A DNA stretch of 64,000 nucleotides, from assembly GCA_024233085.1 (NCBI GenBank), contig JACKQC010000005.1, forward strand, positions 1 to 64,000. Direction: 5' to 3'. The position numbers were made by a program, and so were the translations under genes. The notes beneath the pieces are model-generated. The model worked only from the letters and a program-made list of their open reading frames with translations, was not told the DNA's origin and did not search any database. Every line of letters begins with the position of its first letter. The stretch's first letter is position 1. Positions 26,432 to 35,109 of the stretch are shown piece by piece. Source of the DNA: Akkermansiaceae bacterium (GTDB taxonomy: Bacteria; Verrucomicrobiota; Verrucomicrobiia; Verrucomicrobiales; DEV007).

Positions 26432-27106
26432 GTGGCGGCGATTCGCTGTGAGAATGTCCTTTTTCGGTATCCGGGCGAGTCGTTCGCGCTCCGACTGCCG
26501 GCGCTGGCCATCGATTCGGGCGAGGCGCTGGGCATCGTCGGTCCCAGCGGGTGCGGCAAGACGACGCTCCTGCGGCTGATCGCGGGAATCCTCCAGCCGG
26601 CGGCGGGGCGGATCGAGGTCGCGGGCGAGTGCGTCAGCGGCCTGGCCTTCGCGGCGCGGCAAAGGTTCCGGATTGCGCGCATCGGGCTGGTGTTTCAGGA
26701 GTTCGAGCTGCTCGACTACCTCGATGTGCTGGACAACGTGCTCCTGCCCTACCGGATCGCCTCGGTTCTGGAAATGGATGACGCCGCCCGCGGGCGCGCG
26801 GAGGCGCTGCTCGAGTCGACCGGGGTGTCGGCTCTCCGGAACCGGTTTCCGGGGGAGTTGTCCCAGGGCGAAAGGCAGCGGGTCGCCCTCTGCCGGGCCC
26901 TCGTCACCCGGCCGGGCGTGATTCTCGCCGACGAACCGACCGGCAGCCTGGATCCGGAAAACCAGGCCCGCGGCATCTCCCTGATGCGGGAAAGCGCCGC
27001 CGCGGCGGGCGCGACGCTGGTGATGGTGACGCACGATCATGACTCTCTCGACGGCTTCGACCGCGTCGTCGCGTTGCCGGAAATCCTCGACCGTTCGGAG
27101 AACTGA
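26432..27106 (+). CDS. ABC transporter ATP-binding protein (LolD/MacB type)
   Basis: 224 residues starting at GTG 26432. All ATPase motifs are present: Walker A GPSGCGKTT (about 37-45), Q-loop FQEFELLDYLDVLDNVLLP, signature LSQGERQRVALCRAL, Walker B GVILADEPTGSLD, and the switch His in VMVTHDHDS. The length and the spacing are those of the LolD/MacB/FtsE group. The permease gene follows after 6 bp, so they form one unit. No MacA-type membrane-fusion gene is next to it. It powers the partner permease at the inner membrane; the cargo (lipoprotein, peptide or other) is not shown. Confidence 0.92.
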   Translation: MAAIRCENVLFRYPGESFALRLPALAIDSGEALGIVGPSGCGKTTLLRLIAGILQPAAGRIEVAGECVSGLAFAARQRFRIARIGLVFQEFELLDYLDVLDNVLLPYRIASVLEMDDAARGRAEALLESTGVSALRNRFPGELSQGERQRVALCRALVTRPGVILADEPTGSLDPENQARGISLMRESAAAAGATLVMVTHDHDSLDGFDRVVALPEILDRSEN

Positions 27107-27112
27107 AGCGCG

Positions 27113-28303
27113 ATGAAGGAATCCGGCATCTTCTATCTCGGCGGGCGATATCTGCGGCGGCAGCCGGCGAAGACGACGCTGCTGGTGGCGGCGCTGGCGG
27201 TGGCGCTTTTTCTCCCGGTGGGCATCATGCTCTTTGTGAGCCGGGCGGAGACACATCTTCGCTCGCGGGCGGCCACGACACCGCTGCTTCTGGGCGCGCC
27301 GGGCAGCGCCCTGGAGCTGGTCTTCAATGGCCTCTATTTTTCCAAGCCGGAGGTGGCGCCTCTGACTCAGCGGCGGGTGCATGAGATTTCCGCCGATGGC
27401 CTGGCGCGAGGCATTCCCATTCTGGCGCGCTTTCGGGCGGGGAGCGATCCGATCGTGGGGACTTCGCTGGACTACTTCCGGTTTCGCGGTCTGGAAATTC
27501 GGGAGGGACGGCAGCTCGCGCGGCTTGGCGAATGCGTGGTCGGCGCCCGGGTGGCCCGGGAGCGCGGACTGCACCCCGGCGATCGTCTGGTTTCGGCGCC
27601 GGAGGCGGTCTTTGACCTGGCCGGAGTTTATCCGCTGAAAATGCCCGTCGTCGGAATTCTTGACGCGACGGGGGGACCTGATGACGCGGCGGTGTTTGTC
27701 GATGTCAAAACGGCTTGGGTCATCGCCGGCCTGGCCCATGGCCACCAGGATGCCGCGAAGGCGGAAGAGTCGCTGGTGCTGGGCCGCGATGACGCTGGCG
27801 CCGTGGAGCTGAATGCCTCCGTGGTCGAATACACCGAGATCACCCCGGAAAATGTGTCGACGTTTCATTTTCATGGAGATCCGGAAGATTTTCCCCTTTC
27901 CGCCGCCATCGTCCTGCCGGCCGGCGAAAAGGCTCGCACCCTTCTCCGGGGACGGTATCAGGATGCCGGCCGGGACGACGGCGCGCAGTTGGTCGAGCCG
28001 GCGGCGGTGATGGACGATCTGTTCGCCACCGTCTTCCAGGTGCAGCGAATCGTGGTGGCGGCCCTGGTTCTGGTCGCGGTGGCCATGGGGGTGATCGCGG
28101 CGCTCGTTTTCCTGCTGTCGAACCGGCTCCGGGCGCGCGAGTTCGAAAGCCTTCGAAACATCGGGGCCGACCCGTCGACGATCCGGGCGCTCGTGCTCTT
28201 CGAGGGAGGGGCCGTGCTCGCGATGAGCCTGGCCGTGGCGGCGATTCTGACGGCGATGTTGTGGCTCGCCGCGCCGGCCCTGATCCGGCATCTGACCGGG
28301 TGA
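27113..28303 (+). CDS. ABC transporter permease, FtsX/MacB family, with only three visible membrane helices
   Basis: 396 residues. One membrane helix at about 23-45 (TLLVAALAVALFLPVGIMLF), a large periplasmic domain at about 46-300, a second helix (VVAALVLVAVAMGVIAALVFLL) and a third (GAVLAMSLAVAAILTAMLWLAA) close to the C-terminus. The coupling region between helices 2 and 3 has the family pattern RAREFESLRNIGADPSTI. MacB/LolC/E permeases normally have a fourth helix and an ARRAA-type tail, which is missing: TGA follows about ten residues after helix 3. The sequence shows no obvious frameshift. It is coupled to the upstream ATPase gene and convergent with a LolA-like gene. The closest role would be mechanotransmission or lipoprotein release. 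Confidence 0.85.
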   Translation: MKESGIFYLGGRYLRRQPAKTTLLVAALAVALFLPVGIMLFVSRAETHLRSRAATTPLLLGAPGSALELVFNGLYFSKPEVAPLTQRRVHEISADGLARGIPILARFRAGSDPIVGTSLDYFRFRGLEIREGRQLARLGECVVGARVARERGLHPGDRLVSAPEAVFDLAGVYPLKMPVVGILDATGGPDDAAVFVDVKTAWVIAGLAHGHQDAAKAEESLVLGRDDAGAVELNASVVEYTEITPENVSTFHFHGDPEDFPLSAAIVLPAGEKARTLLRGRYQDAGRDDGAQLVEPAAVMDDLFATVFQVQRIVVAALVLVAVAMGVIAALVFLLSNRLRAREFESLRNIGADPSTIRALVLFEGGAVLAMSLAVAAILTAMLWLAAPALIRHLTG

Positions 28304-28318
28304 GAAGCGGAACCGAGT

Positions 28319-29167
28319 TCAGGGATCGACCCGCACGGTCGGGGCGGTGTCCTTGATCTCCAGATAGGTGTGGGACAGGCGCTTGCCATCGTTCGGATCG
28401 ATCGTCTCCACCCGCATCTCGTCCACCATCCAGACATCGTCCATTTTCTTGCCGTGCAGCACCTCGAAGCGGCGGACGGGGCGCCCTTTGTCGTCGTAGC
28501 CGATCATCTGCATCAGACCGCCCGAGCCCTTGTCCACCCAGGCGTCGACGGTGGCGTAGTTGCCCGCCTCGCCGGGATTGCGAACGCGGACGATCCAGGT
28601 GTCGCGGGTCTTCTTCTTTTCCTCGCCCACGATGCGGGCGTTGGGCCAGTAAAGGAAACGCATCGAGAGATCGTCGTAGGTGACATCCGTGCCGCGAATG
28701 CGCTCGCCATAGCGGGCCGGATCGACCGGTCCATCGCTGCCCGCCACCACCTCGCGCAGTTGAAACTGGTTGTCCGCCGTGTTGAGATGGATGATCTGGT
28801 CGGGATTGTCGAATTTGAACCGGATGTACTTGGGCTGAAGCGAAAGCGTGAACGGAATCTTCACCTTGAAACCCTGGCGCAACTGGCCGGTGAAATCGCG
28901 GTCGTAGAGGGTGTAGCTGTAGCGGACCAGCCTCAGGATTTCCTCCGCGTTCAGTTCGTCGATGGTCTTGGGCGGCGGAGGCGCGGCGGCGGGCGCCGGC
29001 GTCGCGGGTGCTTGTTGCGGCGGCTGGATGGGCGTCGCCTGGATGGGTTTCGCCACCGGGGCCGGCGCGGCGGTTGCCGGGTTCTGCTCCTGGGAACGGG
29101 CGGGAACGGAAAACAACGCCGCCGCCAGCAAGGCGAGAATCGCGGGGAAAACGGAAACGAACTTCAT
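28319..29167 (-). CDS. LolA-like outer membrane lipoprotein-sorting protein
   Basis: 282 residues from ATG 29167 (the frame upstream to 29275 is not conserved). Signal peptide MKFVSVFPAILALLAAALF...ARS, then a Pro/Ala/Gln-rich linker of about 55 residues. The body follows the LolA/LolB-like beta-sheet family (COG2834 type): ELNAEEILRLVRYSY, DFTGQLRQGFKVKIPFTLSL, YIRFKFDNPDQIIHL, TDVTYDDLSMRFLYW, ARIVGEEKKKTRDTWIVRV, and a final VWMVDEMRVETID. Such periplasmic proteins carry or process lipidated or hydrophobic cargo between membranes. The linker suggests the domain reaches across the periplasm. Convergent with, not co-transcribed with, the ABC pair; functional linkage is possible but unproven. 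Confidence 0.8.
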   Translation of the reverse strand: MKFVSVFPAILALLAAALFSVPARSQEQNPATAAPAPVAKPIQATPIQPPQQAPATPAPAAAPPPPKTIDELNAEEILRLVRYSYTLYDRDFTGQLRQGFKVKIPFTLSLQPKYIRFKFDNPDQIIHLNTADNQFQLREVVAGSDGPVDPARYGERIRGTDVTYDDLSMRFLYWPNARIVGEEKKKTRDTWIVRVRNPGEAGNYATVDAWVDKGSGGLMQMIGYDDKGRPVRRFEVLHGKKMDDVWMVDEMRVETIDPNDGKRLSHTYLEIKDTAPTVRVDP

Positions 29168-29200
29168 GAGCGGGAGAAAGGGGAACGGGATCGCGAAAAT

Positions 29201-29229
29201 TTGACGGACCGCGTTAAAGTTACATTCAA
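29201..29229 (+). promoter_or_regulatory. Weak candidate promoter upstream of the thioesterase gene
   Basis: TTGACG is a good -35 box on the plus strand, followed by an AT-rich stretch (ATTCAA after 17 bases). The -10 match is poor. It lies in the 106-bp gap between divergent genes, 45 bp before the ATG at 29274. Confidence 0.2.
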
Positions 29230-29273
29230 ACAACGGCCGATAAAGGCGCAATCTTTCAGAAAATTCGATTATC

Positions 29274-29639
29274 ATGGAAAATCACAAACTCGTCCTGCCC
29301 CAGCATCTCAACCACTACGGGTTTCTTTTCGGCGGTTACCTGTTGATGTGGGTCGACGAAATCGCCTGGATCGCCGCCACGCGGGAGTTTCCCGATTGCC
29401 TGTTCGTCACGATCGGGATGGACCGGGTCGAGTTCAAGCGAGGCGCCCAGAACGGGGCCATCCTGACTTTCCGAACCGAGCGAACCCGCGTGGGCAGGAC
29501 TTCGGTGACCTACGCCGTCACCGTCCATCGCGAGGACGAGGAGATCTTTTCCACCCGCGTCACGCTGGTCCGGGTGGACGAGAGCGGCGAAAAAATCCCG
29601 ATCCCGGACCCCGGGGACGGAGGGAGTCAACAGGGTTAG
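29274..29639 (+). CDS. Hotdog-fold acyl-CoA thioesterase
   Basis: 121 residues. Acyl-CoA thioesterase (YciA/BACH-type hotdog) pattern: LPQHLNHYGFLFGGYLLMWVDEIAWI with the conserved Asn, Gly-Gly and Asp/Glu active-site region, then VTIGMDRVEFKRGAQNGAIL and a strand set ending FSTRVTLVRVDESGEKIPI. It hydrolyses acyl-CoA to CoA and free acid in the cytoplasm; chain-length preference cannot be read. The last codons and the TAG stop (29637-29639) are supplied by hairpin copy 5. Confidence 0.9.
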   Translation: MENHKLVLPQHLNHYGFLFGGYLLMWVDEIAWIAATREFPDCLFVTIGMDRVEFKRGAQNGAILTFRTERTRVGRTSVTYAVTVHREDEEIFSTRVTLVRVDESGEKIPIPDPGDGGSQQG

Positions 29640-29664
29640 GTCGCGGACCCAACCCTGTTGGGTC
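29628..29664. repeat. 37-bp hairpin repeat, copy 5, between convergent genes
   Basis: Arms AACAGGGTTAGGTC and GACCCAACCCTGTT around GCG, then a GGGTC tail. It contains the TAG stop of the plus-strand thioesterase (29637-29639), and two of the three bases of the minus-strand TGA at 29663-29665 lie in it, so both genes end in the repeat. Confidence 0.85.
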
Positions 29665-30670
29665 AGGAGGATTGCTTTTCCTTGTCGAACTGGGCGTCGA
29701 AAACGATGTTCGACGGCGGAAAATCGACCCGTTTGCAGTAGGCGGCCGATTCGGCGGCGCCGAACTCGCGGTCCATGCCCCCGTCCTCCCATTCGACCGA
29801 GAGCGGGCCGGCGTAGCCGACATCGTTGAGGGCGCGGATGATGCGCTCGAAGTCGATGCGGCCTCGTCCGACGGACTTGAAATCCCAGTGGCGATTCGGC
29901 TTGTGAAAATCGACATGGCCGCCGAAGACGCCGACCTCGCGGGGGGTGTCGTGCCAATAGACGTCCTTCATGTGGACATGATTGATGCGGTCGGCGAAGC
30001 GGTAAATGAACTCGACGTAATCGACGCCCTGATAGCCGAAGTGGCTCGGATCGTAGTTGAACCCGAAGGCGGGGTGGTTGCCGATGGCGTCGAGGGCGCG
30101 CTGGGCGGAGGCGATGTCGAAGGCGATCTCGGTGGGATGCACCTCGAGGCCGAACTTGATTCCGTTCTCCTGAAAGACATCCATGATGGGCCCGAAACGG
30201 TTGGCGAAGTCCTCGTAGCCCCGGTCGATCTGGCCGGGGAGGTTGGGCGGGAAACTGTAAACGAGGTGCCAGATGGAGCTGCCGGTGAAACCGTTGACGA
30301 CGCCGATGCCGAACTCTTTCGCGGCGATGGCGGTTTTCTTGAGTTCCTCGGCGGCGCGCTGGCGGACGCCTTCCGGATCGCCGTCGCCGTAGATGTAGTC
30401 GGGCAGGATCTGGGCGTGGCGGGCGTCGATGTTGTCGCAAACGGCCTGACCGACGAGATGGGACGAAATGGCGAGGCATTTCATGCCGTGCTTGTCGAGC
30501 AGTTCGCGCTTGGCCTTGCAGTAGGCGGCGTCGGCCTTGTCGACCTCGAAATGATCGCCCCAGCAGGCCAGCTCGACGCCGTCGTATCCGAATTCCTTGG
30601 CCTTTCGGACCATGGTTTCGCAGGAAAGATCGGCCCACTGGCCGGTGAAAAGGGTGACGGGTCGCGGCAT
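29663..30670 (-). CDS. Sugar phosphate isomerase/epimerase-type TIM-barrel protein (AP endonuclease 2 family)
   Basis: 335 residues from ATG 30670. A xylose-isomerase-like TIM barrel: KEFGYDGVELACWGDHFEVDK, LAISSHLVG, EFGIGVVNGFTGSS, IKFGLEVHPTEIAFD, FGFNYDPSHFGYQGVDY, HVHMKDVYWHD and GPLSVEWEDGGMDRE, which together supply the Glu/Asp/His metal ligands (for example Glu in LEVHP, Asp-His in YDPSHF, Glu in SVEWED). Such proteins interconvert sugars, often in myo-inositol or keto-glycan catabolism. No signal peptide, so cytoplasmic. It is convergent with the thioesterase gene and both stops lie in the shared hairpin. Substrate not determined. Confidence 0.9.
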   Translation of the reverse strand: MPRPVTLFTGQWADLSCETMVRKAKEFGYDGVELACWGDHFEVDKADAAYCKAKRELLDKHGMKCLAISSHLVGQAVCDNIDARHAQILPDYIYGDGDPEGVRQRAAEELKKTAIAAKEFGIGVVNGFTGSSIWHLVYSFPPNLPGQIDRGYEDFANRFGPIMDVFQENGIKFGLEVHPTEIAFDIASAQRALDAIGNHPAFGFNYDPSHFGYQGVDYVEFIYRFADRINHVHMKDVYWHDTPREVGVFGGHVDFHKPNRHWDFKSVGRGRIDFERIIRALNDVGYAGPLSVEWEDGGMDREFGAAESAAYCKRVDFPPSNIVFDAQFDKEKQSS

Positions 30671-30828
30671 GTCGATGAAAGGGTTGAAGCTGTCCGGATT
30701 TTCGATTTCGAGCCCCTTAAATAGCGGTGGTGCGGGTCCCGATCAAGTCCGAATCCGCGACGGCATTCGAGCCGGATTTCGGTCGAAGAGCCTTGCCATT
30801 AGGCGGGAATTTGTTCAACCTGTCGGTC

Positions 30829-31752
30829 ATGAAACGCGAACTGGTGGCCTTGGCGGTCTTCTTTTTATCGGGAACGAGCGGCGCGCTGTGTCAGCAAACG
30901 GCGGACGAGTCGACGGCATTCAACCCGCTCGGACGCGAACTGCCGATCCAGGAAATGGATAAGCAGATTCGGCTGCAGGTCGAGTGGATCGAGGTCTCGC
31001 ACGAGACCTACACCGAGCTGATGGCGGAGGACGACCCGGAGCACCCGGCGACCCACCGATCCGGGAACGACGGGCCGTTGCGCGCGCGCCTCGCGGAGCT
31101 GGCCGGACGCGGCGAGGCGGAAATTCTTGACACCGCGATGGTCATCTGCCGCAGCGGCCAGCGGGCGAAGGTGGAATCGATCCACGAATACATCTACCCG
31201 ACGGAGTACGATCATCCCGAGATCGTCCGGACGAACAGCGATCCGGAGGGGAAAAAGCAGACCAACACCGTGAAGGAAAGCGCGCCGCTGCCGATTCCGG
31301 CGGCCTTCGAGACGCGCAATGTCGGCACCACGCTGGAGGTGGATCCGGTGATCGGCGCCGACGACGTGACGATCGACCTGAACCTTGCGCCGGAAATCGT
31401 CTATTTGGCGGGGGAATCGGAATGGGGCGAGTTCGAGAATCGCGAGGGATCGGTTCCGGTCAAGATGCCGATTTTTTTCACGATGAAGGTCACGACGCAG
31501 TTGGTCACGATCGCGGGGCAGTACGCCCTGATCAGCGCGAATTCGCCCATGAACGAGGACACGGGTCTGCCGGACCGGGGGCGCAAGGTGTTTGTGCTGG
31601 TAAAGGCCGATCTGGTCCTCCCCGGCCTGCCGCCGGAGCGTGAGCCGAAACCCGCGGGTTCGAAGGAGAAAGCGAAAGCGACATCCGACAAGCCGGCGCC
31701 CAAACCGAAGGCGAAACCCGAGTCGACGCCGCGGGCGACGGTGCGATTCTGA
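30829..31752 (+). CDS. Secretin-like periplasmic/outer membrane protein
   Basis: 307 residues from ATG 30829 (the start at 30727 would lose the signal peptide). Signal MKRELVALAVFFLSGTSGALC. The mature part shows the secretin beta-domain pattern: QVEWIEVSHETYTELM (a KH-like/N-terminal strand), VGTTLEVDPVIGADDVTIDLN, PIFFTMKVTTQLVTIAGQYALI, then DRGRKVFVLVKADLV. A low-complexity Lys/Pro tail of about 45 residues follows. No multimerisation ring or gate can be judged, and the N1-type domains are missing, so it may be a truncated secretin relative rather than a channel. It is followed 16 bp later by the VIT-VWA-SLBB gene on the same strand, so they are probably one operon. Confidence 0.65.
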   Translation: MKRELVALAVFFLSGTSGALCQQTADESTAFNPLGRELPIQEMDKQIRLQVEWIEVSHETYTELMAEDDPEHPATHRSGNDGPLRARLAELAGRGEAEILDTAMVICRSGQRAKVESIHEYIYPTEYDHPEIVRTNSDPEGKKQTNTVKESAPLPIPAAFETRNVGTTLEVDPVIGADDVTIDLNLAPEIVYLAGESEWGEFENREGSVPVKMPIFFTMKVTTQLVTIAGQYALISANSPMNEDTGLPDRGRKVFVLVKADLVLPGLPPEREPKPAGSKEKAKATSDKPAPKPKAKPESTPRATVRF

Positions 31753-31768
31753 CCGCGGGGCGAAATCC

Positions 31769-34700
31769 ATGAAACGCGCGGCATTTCTGGCGTCCGTCCT
31801 CGTCTGGTGGGGGGCGGGAATTCACTCGGCGCGAGCCGAGGTGGCGGTGCCGTCGCTGACGGTGAAGGACGAGGGGGGCCGGGAGATGGCCCTGGAATTG
31901 CGCGATCTTTCGGTCGCGGTGCGGTTTGTGGGCGGTTTCGCGGAGACGGTGCTGGAGATGGAGTATTTCAATCGCACGAAGCGCCGGCAAGAGGGGGAAT
32001 TCGTGCTGCAACTGCCGGAGGGGGCGACGGTTTCGACTTACGCGCTCGAGATTGACGGGGCGCTGCGCCCGGCGGTTTCGGTCGAAGCGGAGAAGGCGCG
32101 CTTCGCCTACGAGTCCATCAAGCGCCGGATGGTCGATCCCGGATTGGTCGAACGGGAGGCGGAAAACCGCTACCGGACGCGGATTTTCCCCATCATGCCC
32201 GAGAGTCCGAAACGGGTCAGAATCGGGTATGTCCAGTGGCTCGGCGGCGGAAAAGACTACCGGTTTCCTCTGAGCCACGAGGGGAGGATCGGGCGTTTTG
32301 CCTGCGAGGTCACGGGCGCGGCGACCGCCGGGCTGCCGATCGGGGGGGTGAAGCTGATTCCGGGCGATCCGCCGGAGACCTGGCGCTGGTCGGCGGAAGG
32401 GATATCGCTCGATGGTGTTTTGACGGCGCGGTCGAAGGCCCTCGCGGCGGGCGGGACGGCCGTTTTCGCCGAGCGCACGCCGTCGGGCGACACGCATTTC
32501 GTGGTCCAGGGGCGGATGCCGGAGGAATGGAAGTCGGCGGGGCGGCGAAAGCCGGAACATCCGCGGCTGATCTGGGACGCCTCCGGCTCGGGGCGGAATC
32601 GGGATCGCGCCGGGGAGTTTGCGGTGTTAAACGGGCTCTGGAAATTGCTGGGCGAGGCGCGGGTGACGGTGCGACTGCTGCGCGACCGTCTGGAGACGCC
32701 GCGCGAGTTCGCGGTGAAAAACGGAGCCGGCAAGGAGATCGAGGAATTTCTGAGATCGGTGGGATACGATGGCGTGGCGGACTATTCGCGGATCGACGCC
32801 TTCGCCGGGGACGGACCGACGCTGCTGGTTTCTGACGGGCAACCGATGCCTCCCGGTTGGGCGGAGTCAGCCAAGGACGAAGGGGCAGATCCTGGCGAAC
32901 TGATCCTGATCGGTTCGAACGGGGGCGGCATCGATGCCGTCCTGGCAAACCGGATCGCGATGCGGCTCGATCCGGCGGACAAGGACTGGCTGGCGAAATG
33001 GACCGGGGCGGAGGCGGCGCCGCGGGTCGAGGGATTACCGGCCGAAAACTGGGAAACGACGCGGGAAGGGGACAGCTACGTGGTCAGCGGACATTTGCCG
33101 GCCGGATTCGCGGGCGCCGCGCCGGTTCGGGTGGGTGGCGCGGTGGTGGCGACGCTTTCGCCCGGGGCGGCGACGCCATTGAAGGACGAATGGGGGCTGG
33201 CGCGGCGCATTCGGGCGCAGCGGCGGCTCGGCATTCTGGAGCGGATCGGGGAGGAGGCGGGCATCGTGGCCTTCGCGAAGGCGGAACGACTGGCGAGCGA
33301 TTTCACGTCGCTGATCGTGCTGGAGCGGTTCGAAGATCATGTGCGATACCGGATTCCGCCGCCGGAGCCGGAGTTGCGCGTCCGCTACGAGAACGAAGTG
33401 GAGCGGGGCGATGGAATGGCCCGGAGCAAGCTGTCGTTGCTGTGGACCGAGAAGAAATGGTGGCACCAAACCCAATATCCGTGGCTGGACTGGCGGCTCG
33501 AGGAGCAGGTGGGCACGGTGTCGATCTGGGTCAAATCGGCCCGCGAAGCGTTTCCCGAGGAAACTCTGAATCGCGACACGGTCGAGCCCTACGAGAAATG
33601 GCTTCCCGAAGCGCGCCGGATCGTGGCGGCGAAGAGCGGGCTGGCCAACGAGGCGGCCTTCGACCAATGGCGCGCGGATGTCGTGAAACACATCGAGGCG
33701 CTCGACGCCATCCGGCGGCGATCGAAGGATCCGTTGGCCGGCCAGACGGTTCACGTTTCGGTGCGGGGCTTTGTGAACCAGCGGGGCATCGTTTCCGGCA
33801 AGTCCCCAATGACGCTGGTAGAGGCGATCGGCGAGGCGCGGGGGGTGTTGACTCCGTGGGGAACGCTGAGCCGGGTTTACCTCTACCGGGACGGTTCGCG
33901 AACCGGCTACAACCTGGAAAGCCAAGCCTACCGGCCTGTGCCGCTGCGGTGGGGCGACATGATCGTGGTCGAGGCGATGTCCCGGCGACCCGAGTATTAC
34001 GGAGACTTTTTCGCGGCGCCTGTCGATCCGTTCGCGGCACCGGCCGGCTTGAGATCCGGTGGTGGCGCCGCCGCCGCTCCCGCTTTCCCGTTCGAGGCGG
34101 AGGATGCCGTTTTCGAAAGGCCCGGTGAGTCGGCCGTCCCGATGCCTTTCGCCGAAGGAGCGATCCCGGGCGGTCCCGGCAGCACGCCGGCTCCCCGGAT
34201 GGACGCCCGCGTCGTGGCGGGCGAAGCGGTCCCGCTGGGCGCTGGAACGGACGACGCCATGCTGAGCCGGTTGCGGCAGCAGGCGGACCCCTCGAAGGCC
34301 TACGAGGAATTGGTCGCGACCGATTTCCGGAAACAGTCGCCCTCGCCGGCGACCCTGATCGAACTCGCCCGGATACTGAGCGAAAACGGCGCCGAAGACC
34401 TCGCGGCGCGCGCGTTGTCGAACCTGCCCGAATCGATGAGCAATCCGGTCGAGGGCGTTCGGGCGATGGCGTTGTGGCTCGCGGATTTTGGCCTGACGGA
34501 GCGGGCGCTGGATTTGCTGCGCCGGCTGGAAGCGGCGCTTCCCGACGAAGCCACCCGGGCCATCGTCCGGCATGACATCGCGCGGATTTCGGACAAGGCG
34601 GAGGATTTCCGCGGCGCGGTGGAGGCGGAGTTGGCGGGCGGCGAAGTCACGGCGCTGGGACCGATCGCGCTGACGGATTACTTTGGGCGGAAGGGTCGGG

Positions 34701-35092
34701 CGGACGGGGCGCTCAGCGCCTTGACGGCAAGCGAGATGACCTCGGATGTGCGGATCGTGGTCGACTATGCGGGGGACGACCTGCTGCTGCAAGTTTCCGA
34801 GCCGGGCGCGACGGTGGACCTGGTGTCGGGAGTCAGTCCGCACGGCGGGAGAATCGAGGACGGTCCCCGGGCGATGGAATACCAGATGCGGGTCGGATTG
34901 CCCGGCGATTACCGGATTTCCTGTCACCGGAGAGAAAAGGGGACGGCCGAGGAAGACCGCCAGCCGGTGACCGTGCGCGTGACCTATTACCTGGGATGGG
35001 GAGGGCGGCGTCAAAGCGCGCGCCACCTGACGCGCCTGCTCGACGGCGACGGGCTGATGCTGGACGCGATTCGCTTCGGCTTTGCGAAGTGA
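31769..35092 (+). CDS. VIT-VWA-SLBB multidomain secreted protein
   Basis: 1107 residues from ATG 31769, with signal peptide (MKRAAFLASVLVWWGAGIHSARA). Residues about 25-150 are a vault/inter-alpha-trypsin (VIT) domain (LRDLSVAVRFVGGFAETVLEMEYFN split into its pieces: VAVRFVGGFAETVLEM, FVLQLPEGATVSTYALEI). Residues about 265-440 are VWA-like with the metal site Asp-Ala-Ser-Gly-Ser near residue 269. Residues about 658-740 match an SLBB beta-grasp domain as in polysaccharide export proteins (VHVSVRGFVNQRGIVSG, VEAIGEARGVLTPWG, LRWGDMIVVEAM). Residues about 820-990 are TPR/helical and the last 115 resemble a YfaP/DUF2135-type sandwich. This order is unusual. Its operon partner is secretin-like, so an envelope assembly that binds an exported glycan is a reasonable guess. 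Confidence 0.75.
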   Translation: MKRAAFLASVLVWWGAGIHSARAEVAVPSLTVKDEGGREMALELRDLSVAVRFVGGFAETVLEMEYFNRTKRRQEGEFVLQLPEGATVSTYALEIDGALRPAVSVEAEKARFAYESIKRRMVDPGLVEREAENRYRTRIFPIMPESPKRVRIGYVQWLGGGKDYRFPLSHEGRIGRFACEVTGAATAGLPIGGVKLIPGDPPETWRWSAEGISLDGVLTARSKALAAGGTAVFAERTPSGDTHFVVQGRMPEEWKSAGRRKPEHPRLIWDASGSGRNRDRAGEFAVLNGLWKLLGEARVTVRLLRDRLETPREFAVKNGAGKEIEEFLRSVGYDGVADYSRIDAFAGDGPTLLVSDGQPMPPGWAESAKDEGADPGELILIGSNGGGIDAVLANRIAMRLDPADKDWLAKWTGAEAAPRVEGLPAENWETTREGDSYVVSGHLPAGFAGAAPVRVGGAVVATLSPGAATPLKDEWGLARRIRAQRRLGILERIGEEAGIVAFAKAERLASDFTSLIVLERFEDHVRYRIPPPEPELRVRYENEVERGDGMARSKLSLLWTEKKWWHQTQYPWLDWRLEEQVGTVSIWVKSAREAFPEETLNRDTVEPYEKWLPEARRIVAAKSGLANEAAFDQWRADVVKHIEALDAIRRRSKDPLAGQTVHVSVRGFVNQRGIVSGKSPMTLVEAIGEARGVLTPWGTLSRVYLYRDGSRTGYNLESQAYRPVPLRWGDMIVVEAMSRRPEYYGDFFAAPVDPFAAPAGLRSGGGAAAAPAFPFEAEDAVFERPGESAVPMPFAEGAIPGGPGSTPAPRMDARVVAGEAVPLGAGTDDAMLSRLRQQADPSKAYEELVATDFRKQSPSPATLIELARILSENGAEDLAARALSNLPESMSNPVEGVRAMALWLADFGLTERALDLLRRLEAALPDEATRAIVRHDIARISDKAEDFRGAVEAELAGGEVTALGPIALTDYFGRKGRADGALSALTASEMTSDVRIVVDYAGDDLLLQVSEPGATVDLVSGVSPHGGRIEDGPRAMEYQMRVGLPGDYRISCHRREKGTAEEDRQPVTVRVTYYLGWGGRRQSARHLTRLLDGDGLMLDAIRFGFAK

Positions 35093-35109
35093 GGAGAAGA
35101 CCGGGCTCG

